From NCBI RefSeq assembly GCF_000377565.1, contig NZ_KB898353.1:310001-374000 (forward strand): a stretch of 64,000 nucleotides of DNA, given 5' to 3'. Shown here in pieces: positions 28,818 to 36,675 of the stretch (positions within the stretch are counted from its first letter, which is position 1; the number at the start of each line of letters is the position of its first letter). The notes under the pieces were generated by a model, which was given only the letters and a program-made list of their open reading frames with translations, ran no database searches and was not told the origin of the DNA. The translations under genes and the position numbers were made by a program. This DNA comes from Rhizobium sp. 2MFCol3.1 (GTDB lineage: Bacteria; Pseudomonadota; Alphaproteobacteria; Rhizobiales; Rhizobiaceae).

Positions 28818-28895
28818 AAGTTGAGTGTAACGCAACTTCTGGGAAGTTCAAGCGCCATTTATGGGTTCGTTTTGCGCGAAGACTACCTATTTCGG

Positions 28896-29135
28896 TCAGC
28901 CTGAAACGATTGCCGAAAGCCGATCGAGATCGACAAGCTTAACTTCCAAAGGGACGGGATCGGTCTGGGCGGCGCGAAACCACTCGGCTGCTTCGCGCAC
29001 CCGGTCGCCGTGCGGCTGAGGATAGGAGCCAAGCCGGATGACCCACTCCCTGACTGTTTCACGCTCCATGCGGCCTGCCAGATAGCGTGCGTGAACGGTC
29101 TTTGCGGAGGCGACGAGATCGGAAACGCTGTTCAA
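28896..29135 (-). CDS. small hypothetical protein (79 aa)
   Basis: A short alpha-helical, soluble-looking protein with many charged residues ('TVHARYLAGRMERETVREWVIRL'-like helix region) and no membrane segment. The start is a TTG codon at 29135 preceded by GAGGA at good spacing; no ATG lies near the 5' end. It lies 52 nt after the 29188-29526 gene in the same orientation and is probably the last gene of a small transcript that starts with the XRE regulator. Function unknown. Confidence 0.5.
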   Translation of the reverse strand: MNSVSDLVASAKTVHARYLAGRMERETVREWVIRLGSYPQPHGDRVREAAEWFRAAQTDPVPLEVKLVDLDRLSAIVSG

Positions 29136-29187
29136 GAATTGTCCTCAAATTGATGGGTTGGTTCGATGAGGTCAGATGGCATCGAGC

Positions 29188-29526
29188 TCAGACCTCTTCC
29201 TTCTTCTTGACCTTCACCTTCGGCTCCTCCGGCGTCGGCGCAAGCAGCTTGCGCAGCGATGAGATCTTGTCCTTGACCAGCGGGCGGAAGCGCGTGGCGC
29301 GAAATGGCATGTCGGCGGCGCCGTAGCCCTCCGGACCGTCGTCGTTGCCGCGATGCAGTTCCTCCAGCTTCACGCCGAAGAAGGTGCCGTCGATATAGTG
29401 CGTGTATTCGCCGACCCAGCGCAGCGTGTAGATCTCGCCCTTGCGGATACCCTGGTCAATGCTGACATGCTTGAACGTGTCATCGATGCATACGACCTTC
29501 TGGCCGACATGAAAGTCGTAGCTCAT
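29188..29526 (-). CDS. hypothetical protein with basic-acidic tail (112 aa)
   Basis: Starts at the ATG at 29526 ('MSYDFHVGQKVVCID'), 22 nt after the stop of the XRE gene. Upstream in-frame codons would overlap that gene, so this start is preferred. The N-terminal half looks like a small beta-barrel ('GQKVVCIDD', 'GEIYTLRWVGEY', 'FFGVKLEEL'), a pattern seen in phage-type or conserved rhizobial hypothetical proteins. The C-terminus is a run of alternating Lys/Glu ('KVKVKKKEEV'). Function not recognised. Confidence 0.6.
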   Translation of the reverse strand: MSYDFHVGQKVVCIDDTFKHVSIDQGIRKGEIYTLRWVGEYTHYIDGTFFGVKLEELHRGNDDGPEGYGAADMPFRATRFRPLVKDKISSLRKLLAPTPEEPKVKVKKKEEV

Positions 29527-29548
29527 CTCACAAACCTCAACCTCAACT

Positions 29549-29872
29549 TCACCCGCCGGCACCGGGAGGTGCGTCGTTCTTCATGAATTCCGGATATTGA
29601 ACAACTTCCGTCTCGACCGTGTCGAACGACTTGCCCGCCGATTGCGCCAGCCGCACGCCCGGCCCGCCCGATATCAATTCTCCGTCCGCTTCGAAGACGA
29701 TGCCCGAGCTTTCGAGCGCCTGCTTGATCGCGCGCAGTGTGGCGTCGGCACTTTCGGCCCCGCGCTCGATACGATCGAGATCCGCTGCGGAAATGCCGGC
29801 GGCGTCGGCCAATTCGGCTTGCTGGAGGCCGAGCATCGCGCGGGCGCCACGGATCTGTGCTGACGTTATCAT
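29549..29872 (-). CDS. XRE-family helix-turn-helix regulator (107 aa)
   Basis: A small Cro/CI-type protein. The HTH spans about residues 5-55 ('SAQIRGARAMLGLQQAELADAAGIS' start, then 'DLDRIERG'), followed by 'ATLRAIKQALESSGIVFE', the typical end of short alphaproteobacterial XRE proteins. A C-terminal extension of about 35 residues has no recognised domain. The ATG at 29872 is chosen because it begins the conserved HTH; an upstream TTG would add 12 residues. It lies first in a likely three-gene minus-strand unit and may control it. Confidence 0.8.
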   Translation of the reverse strand: MITSAQIRGARAMLGLQQAELADAAGISAADLDRIERGAESADATLRAIKQALESSGIVFEADGELISGGPGVRLAQSAGKSFDTVETEVVQYPEFMKNDAPPGAGG

Positions 29873-29921
29873 GATGATTTTATATAACCGGATCGATCTT
29901 TTTCTCAAGCTGGACGACGGC

Positions 29922-30908
29922 TCAAGCGCGGCAGCATCGCTCCCATTCGGTCAGCAACTGCATGATCTCGATGGAATCGGAAAGACGCGGCGAGGGGCGG
30001 GGCGCCTGCTTCAGCCCCTTGCGCAGGCAGTCTTCGACGAGGCGAACCTGATGGCCAAAGGCATCGTGGTCCGACGGAACGACGATGCGCTCAGTTGGTA
30101 GGCCGTATTCCTCAATCTCCAGCAGATTGTCGCCGGCAACGGGTAGCCATGGATTGGTGAGGAAGCGGACCGAGGCGCGGTCGCCGCGCACAATGAAGTC
30201 AAACGCCATGCCATAGCTGTCCGTCGATTGCAGCGTCGCCAAAACGCCCGAGCCGAAGCGGGCGGTGAGCGCCGCGTCACAGATGTTGCCGTCGTGGCTC
30301 GACCGGTTGCCATGTCCCGAGATCACGCGATCCGCGAAGGCGTCGGCGCCGAAGGCCGTCTGGATGACGTAGTGCATCAGCGAGGCCGGATAGCAGCCGA
30401 GATTGTAGAGCGTTCCGCCGCCCGCCGGATTGACGACCCGCCAGATGTCCGCGGCATAGCCGCCCGAGATCGAGCGTATGGTGCCGAGACGGCCGGATCG
30501 GACGATGTTGCCGAGCTCGGCGATGACGGGATGGCTGAGATACATCAGCCCTTCGAGAAAGAAGATGTCGGCCTGCTCGACAGCGGCGGCGAGCGCATGC
30601 GCTTCTTCCATCGTCGTGGTCAGCGATTTTTCCGACAGCACCGGCTTGCCGCGCGCCGCCGCCTTGATAACCGCGTCGTGGTGCACGTTGTTGGGCAGGC
30701 CGACGTAGATCACGTCGATATCGGGATCGTCGATGATCGCATCGATGGTGGAATGCCTGACGGCGATGCCGTAGCGGTCGGCGAAGGCTGCGAGGCGCTT
30801 GGGATCGCGACCGAAGACCGCGCCGATCACCGATCCGTCGCTGCCACTGATGGCTTCTGCCACCGTGTTCGAGATGAAACTCGTTCCGAGAATTCCCCAG
30901 CGCAGCAT
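29922..30908 (-). CDS. Gfo/Idh/MocA-family NAD(P)-dependent oxidoreductase
   Basis: A 328-residue protein with an N-terminal Rossmann fold ('WGILGTSFISNTVAEAI', a GxxGxxx dinucleotide motif), 'IYVGLPNNVHHDAVI', and 'VLSEKSLTTT' in place of the usual EKP (Lys kept, Pro replaced by Ser). The C-terminal GFO_IDH_MocA domain includes 'GGTLYNLGCYPASLMHYV', resembling the G-D/C-x3-H active-site region of sugar or trans-dihydrodiol dehydrogenases. The substrate is probably a sugar, inositol or similar polyol. It is monocistronic or leads into the XRE gene 50 nt further on. An AAAGGCG ribosome-binding site precedes the ATG. Confidence 0.88.
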   Translation of the reverse strand: MLRWGILGTSFISNTVAEAISGSDGSVIGAVFGRDPKRLAAFADRYGIAVRHSTIDAIIDDPDIDVIYVGLPNNVHHDAVIKAAARGKPVLSEKSLTTTMEEAHALAAAVEQADIFFLEGLMYLSHPVIAELGNIVRSGRLGTIRSISGGYAADIWRVVNPAGGGTLYNLGCYPASLMHYVIQTAFGADAFADRVISGHGNRSSHDGNICDAALTARFGSGVLATLQSTDSYGMAFDFIVRGDRASVRFLTNPWLPVAGDNLLEIEEYGLPTERIVVPSDHDAFGHQVRLVEDCLRKGLKQAPRPSPRLSDSIEIMQLLTEWERCCRA

Positions 30909-31089
30909 GCCGTATCGCCTTTCGCAAGCGTTTCCACGTGACAGCTGGTTCTATAGCCGGATCGGTCGATCAGTACAGGGGCTTCGTGCTCCGAGGGCTA
31001 TATCGAGAGCTCCGCGCCAAGCGCATGGCGCATGGCTGCCTTGCGCAAACTTGCCTACCGTTTAGGCGCGGGGGTGTGTATATACATAT

Positions 31090-31250
31090 CCATCGAAGCG
31101 ATGCATCCTCCTCCCGCAGAGCTTCGACTTTGCAAGTGCCTCACTCCTCCTCCCAGAGGGACTTGCGCGAACAGTAGCACTCCTCCTCCCAGCTGCTGTT
31201 CATTTGTTTTAAAAAGCCTGTCGCACCTCCTCCCGCGACAGGCTTTTTTA
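31090..31250 (+). ncRNA. 'cuckoo'-type anti-Shine-Dalgarno sRNA with four CCTCCTCCC hairpins
   Basis: Four successive hairpins each show CCTCCTCCC in the loop. Hairpin 1 has arms 31093-31099/31121-31127 and motif 31107-31115. Hairpin 2 has arms 31132-31142/31156-31166 and motif 31146-31154. Hairpin 3 has arms 31169-31178/31192-31201 and motif 31182-31190. Hairpin 4 has arms 31211-31224/31235-31249 and motif 31226-31234, and ends in a T-run, so it is also the terminator. The pattern matches the alphaproteobacterial CUCCUCCC ('cuckoo'/CcsR-like) sRNAs, whose loops can bind ribosome-binding sites. The promoter is not clear; TATATA at 31079-31084 could be a -10 box. Confidence 0.82.
31211..31249 (+). 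terminator. terminator hairpin with anti-SD loop
   Basis: A 14-bp stem around CCTCCTCCC with flanking A and T runs on both sides. It ends the sRNA on the plus strand and, by symmetry, can also stop the dehydrogenase transcript on the minus strand, whose stop codon is at 31276. Confidence 0.85.
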
Positions 31251-31275
31251 TTTTCTGCTCTATCCCAACACGATC

Positions 31276-32301
31276 TCAGGACACCGACACAGGCTTCGAG
31301 CGCAAACGGCTCGCCGTTGCCGGGTCCGCACGCCGGCAAAGCTGCGGCGGCAGGCCTTTCATGATGAGTTCGGCATCGGCGACGGCCATTGTGCCGAGTT
31401 CGTAGAAGGCATCGCGGGTGCCGCCGGTGCGGTGCGCCGAGAGAAGCAGACCCGGAAGCTCGCGCACGGGGTCGTCAGCCGCCACGGGCTCTTCCGGAAA
31501 GACGTCGGTTGCGGCGATGATGTGGCCGGATTTCACCGCCTCCAGCATCGCGGGAAAATCGACCACCGCTGCGCGGCTCATCAAGAGAAAGGCGGCGCCC
31601 GGCTTCATCAGCTGAAACTCGCGGCGGCCGATGAAACCCTCGTTCTCGCTGGTCACGCTGGCGAAGACGAAAACCACCTGGCTCTCGCTCAACGTCTCGT
31701 CCAGGCCGCAGGGAACGCAATCCAGGCGCTCGATAACCTCGCTGGGCAGCCATGGGTCGAACACGCGCACCATGTTCTTGAACGGGCGGATCAGATCTCG
31801 AAGCTGCCTGCCGAGGTCGCCGAAGCCGATGATCCCGACCGACGCGCCGGCGAAGCGGAAGACGCCGTCGTTGCCCGCTAGCCCATATTCTTCGCTACCC
31901 GCCCGGAATTCGCGGTCGGCCCGGGTGATGCCGCGGGCAAGATCGATCGCCATGCCGAGCGCTGCCTCAGCCACGGGCGATGCGAAGGCCGATGCCGGGG
32001 TGATCACCCAGATGCCGCGTTCGACGCAGGCCTGGTAATCGATATTCGGCATGAAATTGGATTCGACGTTGATGATCGCCTTCAGCTTCGGCGCCCGGTC
32101 CAGCCGCTCGCGCGGCATATCCGTCTGCCCGAAGATCAGCACCGTCTCGGGAAGCAATGCATCGACCTGCTCAGCTGGCATCTGCCGATCTTCGGAAATC
32201 ACCAGCTCGCCGAGATTTTCCAGCCGGCGGCGAACATCCGGCTTCATGATCAGATCGAGCGTTCGTGGCAAAGGGTCCACCAGAACAATATTGCGGGTCA
32301 T
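31276..32301 (-). CDS. D-isomer-specific 2-hydroxyacid dehydrogenase family protein
   Basis: A 341-residue NAD-dependent dehydrogenase. It has a Rossmann motif 'VGIIGFGDLGRQ' (about residues 152-163), the conserved Arg in 'LLMSRAAVVD' (the usual Gly after Arg is Ala), Glu in 'DVFPEEPV' and the catalytic His in 'LLSAHRTGG'. Members reduce 2-oxoacids or oxidise D-2-hydroxyacids; the exact substrate is unknown. The ATG at 32301 is chosen because GGAGGAGG lies at ideal distance. That site is perfectly complementary to the CCTCCTCC loops of the sRNA encoded just past its 3' end. A terminator at 32387-32420 separates it from the upstream peptidase gene. Confidence 0.85.
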   Translation of the reverse strand: MTRNIVLVDPLPRTLDLIMKPDVRRRLENLGELVISEDRQMPAEQVDALLPETVLIFGQTDMPRERLDRAPKLKAIINVESNFMPNIDYQACVERGIWVITPASAFASPVAEAALGMAIDLARGITRADREFRAGSEEYGLAGNDGVFRFAGASVGIIGFGDLGRQLRDLIRPFKNMVRVFDPWLPSEVIERLDCVPCGLDETLSESQVVFVFASVTSENEGFIGRREFQLMKPGAAFLLMSRAAVVDFPAMLEAVKSGHIIAATDVFPEEPVAADDPVRELPGLLLSAHRTGGTRDAFYELGTMAVADAELIMKGLPPQLCRRADPATASRLRSKPVSVS

Positions 32302-32386
32302 CACGTCCTCCTCCATTCCCTGAGAGCAAGACTTATCAGCAAACGCCGCTTGTAACAGGGGGCTGTGGGGACCGTCGCCGTAAAAC

Positions 32387-32424
32387 GATGAGAGGCCGCT
32401 GCACGGGCAGCGGCCTCTCATTTC
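32387..32424 (-). terminator. terminator of the M24 peptidase gene
   Basis: A 15-bp perfect inverted repeat (ATGAGAGGCCGCTGC 32387-32401 and 32406-32420) with a 4-nt loop, 50 nt after the peptidase stop. On the minus strand it is followed by CGTTTTAC. Confidence 0.8.
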
Positions 32425-32470
32425 TATTCTGTCTGGCGCCAGACAGCTCAGTCAGGCGATGTCGTGCATC

Positions 32471-33613
32471 TCACGCAAACGGCTCGGTCGGGCTCTTGCC
32501 CGGCTGCGTGAACCATGCCGCGCCGGTCTCGGTCATGTGGATATGATCTTCGAGGCGGATCCCGTAGCGGCCGGGGAAAACGATCATCGGTTCGTTCGAG
32601 AAGCACATGCCAGGTTCAAGCGCCGTTTGGTTGCCGCGCACGATATAGGGCTCTTCGTGGATTTCCAGACCAAGACCGTGGCCCGCCCTGTGCGGCAGGC
32701 CGGGCAGCGCGTAATCAGGCCCAAGCCCATGGCGAACCATGACCGCGCGCGCCGCGTCATCCAGGCTGGAGCAGGCGGCGCCGAGTGTGGCCGCGTCGAA
32801 AACGGCTTGCTGGGCCTCGCGCTCGATCGCCCAGGCGCGGGCAAAGTCCGCATCCGGCTCGTCCAGAACATAGGTGCGCGTCAGATCCGAATGATAACCA
32901 TCGATACGGCATCCGGTATCGACCAGAATGACATCGCCGGCCGCATAGGTCTGCTCGCCGTCCGCGCCATGCGGCAGCGAGGTCGCTTCGCCGAAGGAGA
33001 CGATGCAGAAGCTCGATCCGCCCGCAGCACCAAGCGCGCGGTGCTGTTCGTCGATATAGCGCACGACATCCGACGCCAGGACGCCGGGCTTGATAAGGGC
33101 GTGCGCGCGGCGGTGGACTTCCAGCGTCAGGTTCATCGCGTATTGGATGATACCGATTTCGGCCGCGGACTTGCGCAGGCGGATATCGCGGATCAGTCGT
33201 GCGCCATCGACAAGACGCTCCGCGCCGAGAGCTTTGGCTAGCGCGTGGTAGACGAACAGCGGCAGGGCGTCGTCGAGCGCAACGCGGCTCTTCGCCGTGA
33301 GCAGGGCGGCCACGGTCTCTGCGCTGTTTTCGTCTTCCTCCCAGGTCACGATCGCGCCGTCGAGTTTCGGCAAGCTGTCCACGCGGCTGCGCTCGAAACC
33401 CGGCACGATGTAGAAGAGGTCGGCCTGCGTGATCAGCGCGCCGACCAGCCGCTCGCTCTGGTGCCAGACAAGGCCGGTGAAATAGCGCAGGCTCTCCGTC
33501 GAGCCGAGGAGCACGGCGTCCACGCCGGCGGCACTCATGCGGCTGCGCAGTGTCGACAGCCGCTCGCGGCGTTCGGTTTCGGAAATGGGGGCGGGGCGGA
33601 GTGTGGCCGACAT
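32471..33613 (-). CDS. M24-family Xaa-Pro-type aminopeptidase
   Basis: A 380-residue metallopeptidase-like protein. The creatinase N-terminal domain spans about residues 1-140 ('LRYFTGLVW'), and the pita-bread domain follows. All five metal ligands are visible in order: Asp in 'ILVDTG', Asp in 'YHSDLTRTY', His in 'PHRAGHGLG', Glu in 'SNEPMI' and Glu in 'RLEDHI'. It probably cleaves Xaa-Pro dipeptides or peptides, or is a related amide hydrolase. The ATG at 33613 has AGAGG upstream and gives the standard family length; a longer frame to 33679 lacks support. It may supply amino acids for the neighbouring catabolic genes. Confidence 0.9.
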   Translation of the reverse strand: MSATLRPAPISETERRERLSTLRSRMSAAGVDAVLLGSTESLRYFTGLVWHQSERLVGALITQADLFYIVPGFERSRVDSLPKLDGAIVTWEEDENSAETVAALLTAKSRVALDDALPLFVYHALAKALGAERLVDGARLIRDIRLRKSAAEIGIIQYAMNLTLEVHRRAHALIKPGVLASDVVRYIDEQHRALGAAGGSSFCIVSFGEATSLPHGADGEQTYAAGDVILVDTGCRIDGYHSDLTRTYVLDEPDADFARAWAIEREAQQAVFDAATLGAACSSLDDAARAVMVRHGLGPDYALPGLPHRAGHGLGLEIHEEPYIVRGNQTALEPGMCFSNEPMIVFPGRYGIRLEDHIHMTETGAAWFTQPGKSPTEPFA

Positions 33614-33755
33614 GGCTATTCCTCTTGATATGGATGCGCTGTTTTGTCGGTGCAGGTGCGCCGACATGTCAGCAATCAAGCCGCGGCTTGATCGCGCGCA
33701 GCTAGTCCTGCTGCAGCCGTCAAGTCAACTGGAAGCGGGATGTCGATGTCAGTTG

Positions 33756-34427
33756 TTACGGCTGGCGCGTGGCGAGCAGCTCGACCTTGCGCACGAGGTC
33801 GGCGACCGAGCGAACCTCCATCTTGCGCATGACGTTGCCGCGGTGAAGCTTGACGGTGATCTCGCTGATCCCGAGATCATAGGCGATCTGCTTGTTCATC
33901 AGCCCTTTGCTGACCGCCATCATCACCTCGCGCTCACGTGGCGTCAGCGTCTCGGCCAAGGTGACGACGGCATCGCCCTCGGCGTTGTCGCGGCGTTGCA
34001 CGGCGTCGCGCTCGATCGCGGTCGAGACGGCATCAAGCAGGTCCTGGTCGCGAAACGGCTTGACGAGAAAGTCCACCGCGCCGGCCTTCATCGCCCGCAC
34101 GCTCATCGGAATGTCGCCGAAACCGCTCATGAAGACGATGGGGAGCTTGCTTCCCATGCGCTCCAGCTGTCCCTGGAAATCGAGGCCGCTTAGCCCAGGG
34201 AGGCGAACGTCAAGCAGGATGCACCCCGGCCGCTTCAAGTCCGCGCCGGCAAGCAGCGCCGCGGGGCTATCGAAAGCGGATACCTCGATCCGGACCGATT
34301 GAAAGAGATCGACAAGCGCCTCGCGCACGGAAATGTCGTCATCGACGATCAGCACCATGGGAGATACTGGCTGCACCACGGTCGCTCGTCGCATGTCATT
34401 CACGGCATTTCTCCAGAGCTGGGTCAT
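33756..34427 (-). CDS. FixJ/NarL-type response regulator
   Basis: The receiver domain has 'VLIVDDDISVREAL', the phosphoacceptor Asp in 'CILLDVRLPGLSG', Ser in 'VFMSGFGD' and Lys in 'LVKPFRDQ'. It is followed by a LuxR-type HTH ('LTPREREVMMAVSKGLMNKQIAYDLGIS', then 'VKLHRGNVMRKM'). This matches the FixJ/NodW/TtrR group, which activates transcription after phosphorylation. No sensor kinase lies beside it, so it is an orphan in this window. The start is uncertain: ATGs at 34427, 34394 and 34358 all keep the receiver domain, and none has a clear ribosome-binding site. Confidence 0.88.
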   Translation of the reverse strand: MTQLWRNAVNDMRRATVVQPVSPMVLIVDDDISVREALVDLFQSVRIEVSAFDSPAALLAGADLKRPGCILLDVRLPGLSGLDFQGQLERMGSKLPIVFMSGFGDIPMSVRAMKAGAVDFLVKPFRDQDLLDAVSTAIERDAVQRRDNAEGDAVVTLAETLTPREREVMMAVSKGLMNKQIAYDLGISEITVKLHRGNVMRKMEVRSVADLVRKVELLATRQP

Positions 34428-34592
34428 TTCGCGGAGCTCCCTCATCCTGTCGCTTCGAATGCGGGCGTGCTCATCCCTGCACGTTGTGCCCGCATCCTCA
34501 AACCGAAGCAACCATAGCCAGACATGAAGGTTGGCCACACTATACTTAGGTTTGGGGTCTCGATGGCCGTCAGGCCCGCGATTGACGTCCCC

Positions 34593-35141
34593 TCAGAACG
34601 TCGGCGGCGTGCAGGCGCTGATCACTTCGCAGGGGACCGGTCCGACGCAGCGAAAGCGGTGCGGGCGCCGGCTCTCGAAATAATAGGCATCGCCGGGGCC
34701 CAGGATGCGGCGCTCGTCTTCGACCGTCACTTCCATACGGCCCGAAAGCACGATGCCGCCTTCTTCGCCCTCATGGACGAGCATGACCTTGCCGGTGTCG
34801 GCGCCCGGTTGGTAGCATTCCTTGAGGATCTGCAGCTGTCTACCGAACAGGCTCTCACCGACTTGGCGATAGGAAATCGGCCCCTTGCCGATCTCGACCA
34901 GCTCCTCGGCGGCGTAAAACGCCTTGCGCGATTTCTGCGGTTCGAAGGCAAAGAACTCGGCCAATCCGATCGGGATTCCATCAAGAATGCGCTTCAAGGC
35001 GCCCACCGATGGGTTGGATGAATTGGATTCGATCAGCGAAATGGTGGAGTTGGTGACGCCCGCCCGCTTCGCCAGTTCGCGTTGCGACAGGTTGTGAAGC
35101 ATGCGCAAATGGCGCAGGCGTTGGCCGATATCGACGGACAT
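34593..35141 (-). CDS. PuuR-like XRE-cupin transcriptional regulator
   Basis: A 182-residue protein. The N-terminal XRE HTH spans about residues 8-62 ('LRMLHNLSQRELAKRAGVTNSTISLIE'), and a C-terminal cupin follows ('LVHEGEEGGIVLSGRMEV', 'GDAYYFESRRPHRF'). The size and layout match PuuR-type regulators of putrescine or amine catabolism. It is divergent from the omega-aminotransferase gene at 35291, which is its probable target. The ATG at 35141 begins the conserved region with GGAAA upstream. Confidence 0.88.
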   Translation of the reverse strand: MSVDIGQRLRHLRMLHNLSQRELAKRAGVTNSTISLIESNSSNPSVGALKRILDGIPIGLAEFFAFEPQKSRKAFYAAEELVEIGKGPISYRQVGESLFGRQLQILKECYQPGADTGKVMLVHEGEEGGIVLSGRMEVTVEDERRILGPGDAYYFESRRPHRFRCVGPVPCEVISACTPPTF

Positions 35142-35290
35142 GGTGTTTCCAAGGTTTCGAGTGTTCGAAATATAACAACATTCGATTTTGAAGGCCATGA
35201 TTTTCAATGGGTTGAAAACAGCCAGAAAAGGGCTTGTTCGAGAATCTGAATTGGCCGATCACTTCATCATCACCATTCCGGAGAGACCTC
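35142..35290. promoter_or_regulatory. divergent promoter region of regulator and aminotransferase
   Basis: A 149-bp AT-richer region between the two starts. It contains repeated TTCGAA/TTCGA half-sites around 35157-35190 (for example TTCGAAATATAACAACATTC), which could be operator elements for the PuuR-like protein. No promoter hexamers were clear enough to call. Confidence 0.35.
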
Positions 35291-36625
35291 ATGGACCAGA
35301 TCAGCAAAGCAAACAGCCCGTCGCTCGATAACTTCTGGATGCCGTTCACGGCTAACCGCCAGTTCAAGGCGGCCCCGCGTCTGCTCGCTTCCGCCGAAGG
35401 CATGTATTACACCGATGTCGACGGCAACAAGGTTCTGGATGGTACCGCCGGTCTGTGGTGCGTGAACGCCGGCCACGGCCGCAAGCGGATCGCCGAGGCG
35501 GTCGAGCGTCAGCTGATGACCATGGACTTTGCTCCTACCTTCCAGATGGGCCATCAGATTGCTTTCGATTTCGCCGAGCGCCTGGCCAAGATCGCCCCCG
35601 GTGGTCCGAGCGCACAGCTTGATCGCGTGTTCTTCACCGGTTCCGGTTCTGAATCCGTCGATACCGCGCTGAAGATCGCCATCGCCTATCAGCGCGCTAC
35701 CGGCCAGGGCACCCGCACCCGCATCATCGGCCGCGAAAAGGGCTATCACGGCGTCGGCTTCGGCGGCATCTCCGTCGGCGGCCTCGTCAACAACCGTCGC
35801 GTCTTCCCGCAGATCCCGGCCGATCACATGCGCCATACGCTCGACGTCGAACGCAATGCGTTCAGCAAGGGACTGCCGGCTCATGGCATAGAGCTTGCCG
35901 AAGACCTGGAACGTCTGGTCGGCCTGCATGGCGCCGAAACCATCGCGGCTGTCATCGTCGAGCCGATGTCCGGTTCCGCCGGCGTTATCCTGCCGCCGAA
36001 GGGCTATCTGGAGCGCCTGCGCGCGATTGCCGACAAGTACGGCATCCTGCTCATCTTCGACGAAGTCATCACCGGCTTCGGCCGCCTCGGCACGCCGTTC
36101 GCGACCGATTACTTCGGCGTCGTGCCCGATCTCGTCACCACGGCCAAGGGCCTGACCAACGGCGCGATCCCGATGGGCGCGGTGTTTGCAAGCCGCAAGG
36201 TCTATGACGCGATGATGACCGGCCCTGAGAACGCCATCGAGCTCTTCCACGGCTACACCTATTCCGGTCACCCGGTTGCCAGCGCCGCCGGCATCGCCAC
36301 GCTCGAGATCTACGCCGAAGAAGGCCTGCTGACGCGCGGCGCCGGTCTCACGGAAACCTGGCAGGAGGCGCTTCACTCGCTGAAGGGCCTGCCGAATGTC
36401 GTCGACATCCGCAACCTCGGCCTGGTCGGCGCCATCGAGCTCTCGTCGCGCGAAGGTGCGATCGGCGCCCGCGCCTATGACGTCTTCGTCGATTGCTTCA
36501 AGAAGGGTCTGCTGATCCGCGTCACCGGCGACACCATCGCGCTCTCGCCGCCGCTGATCATCGAAAAGGATCAGATCGAGACCATCGTTTCGATTATCGG
36601 CGACGCGCTGAAGCGCGCAGCCTGA
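35291..36625 (+). CDS. omega-amino acid:pyruvate aminotransferase (class III)
   Basis: A 444-residue PLP enzyme. The N-terminus 'NFWMPFTANRQFKAAPRLL' and 'GLWCVNAGHGR' match the beta-alanine:pyruvate aminotransferase group. 'FTGSGSESVDTALKIA' binds PLP phosphate, 'LIFDEVITGFGRLG' holds the conserved Asp, and 'TTAKGLTNGAIPMG' holds the Schiff-base Lys. It transfers amino groups from beta-alanine or related omega-amines to pyruvate. The ATG at 35291 has GGAGAG upstream. The divergent PuuR-like regulator supports a role in polyamine or omega-amino-acid catabolism. Confidence 0.93.
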   Translation: MDQISKANSPSLDNFWMPFTANRQFKAAPRLLASAEGMYYTDVDGNKVLDGTAGLWCVNAGHGRKRIAEAVERQLMTMDFAPTFQMGHQIAFDFAERLAKIAPGGPSAQLDRVFFTGSGSESVDTALKIAIAYQRATGQGTRTRIIGREKGYHGVGFGGISVGGLVNNRRVFPQIPADHMRHTLDVERNAFSKGLPAHGIELAEDLERLVGLHGAETIAAVIVEPMSGSAGVILPPKGYLERLRAIADKYGILLIFDEVITGFGRLGTPFATDYFGVVPDLVTTAKGLTNGAIPMGAVFASRKVYDAMMTGPENAIELFHGYTYSGHPVASAAGIATLEIYAEEGLLTRGAGLTETWQEALHSLKGLPNVVDIRNLGLVGAIELSSREGAIGARAYDVFVDCFKKGLLIRVTGDTIALSPPLIIEKDQIETIVSIIGDALKRAA

Positions 36626-36632
36626 TCAACTC

Positions 36633-36664
36633 GTTTCGGGCCTCGTTTTGACGAGGCCCGAAAC
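36633..36664. terminator. bidirectional hairpin between convergent genes
   Basis: A 13-bp perfect stem (36633-36645 with 36652-36664) and a 6-nt loop, lying between the aminotransferase stop and the stop of the convergent oxidoreductase gene. No long T-tract. Confidence 0.65.
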
Positions 36665-36675
36665 ACGCATCGAGC

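Noticed and set aside
28607..28858. Short open frames over the gap after the cyclase gene
   Set aside because: No ribosome-binding site, overlap the cyclase end or the candidate sRNA, and have no recognisable protein features.
31032..31364. Open frame of 110 codons over the sRNA locus
   Set aside because: The region is explained by four perfect hairpins and a terminator; the frame has no ribosome-binding site and crosses into the convergent gene.
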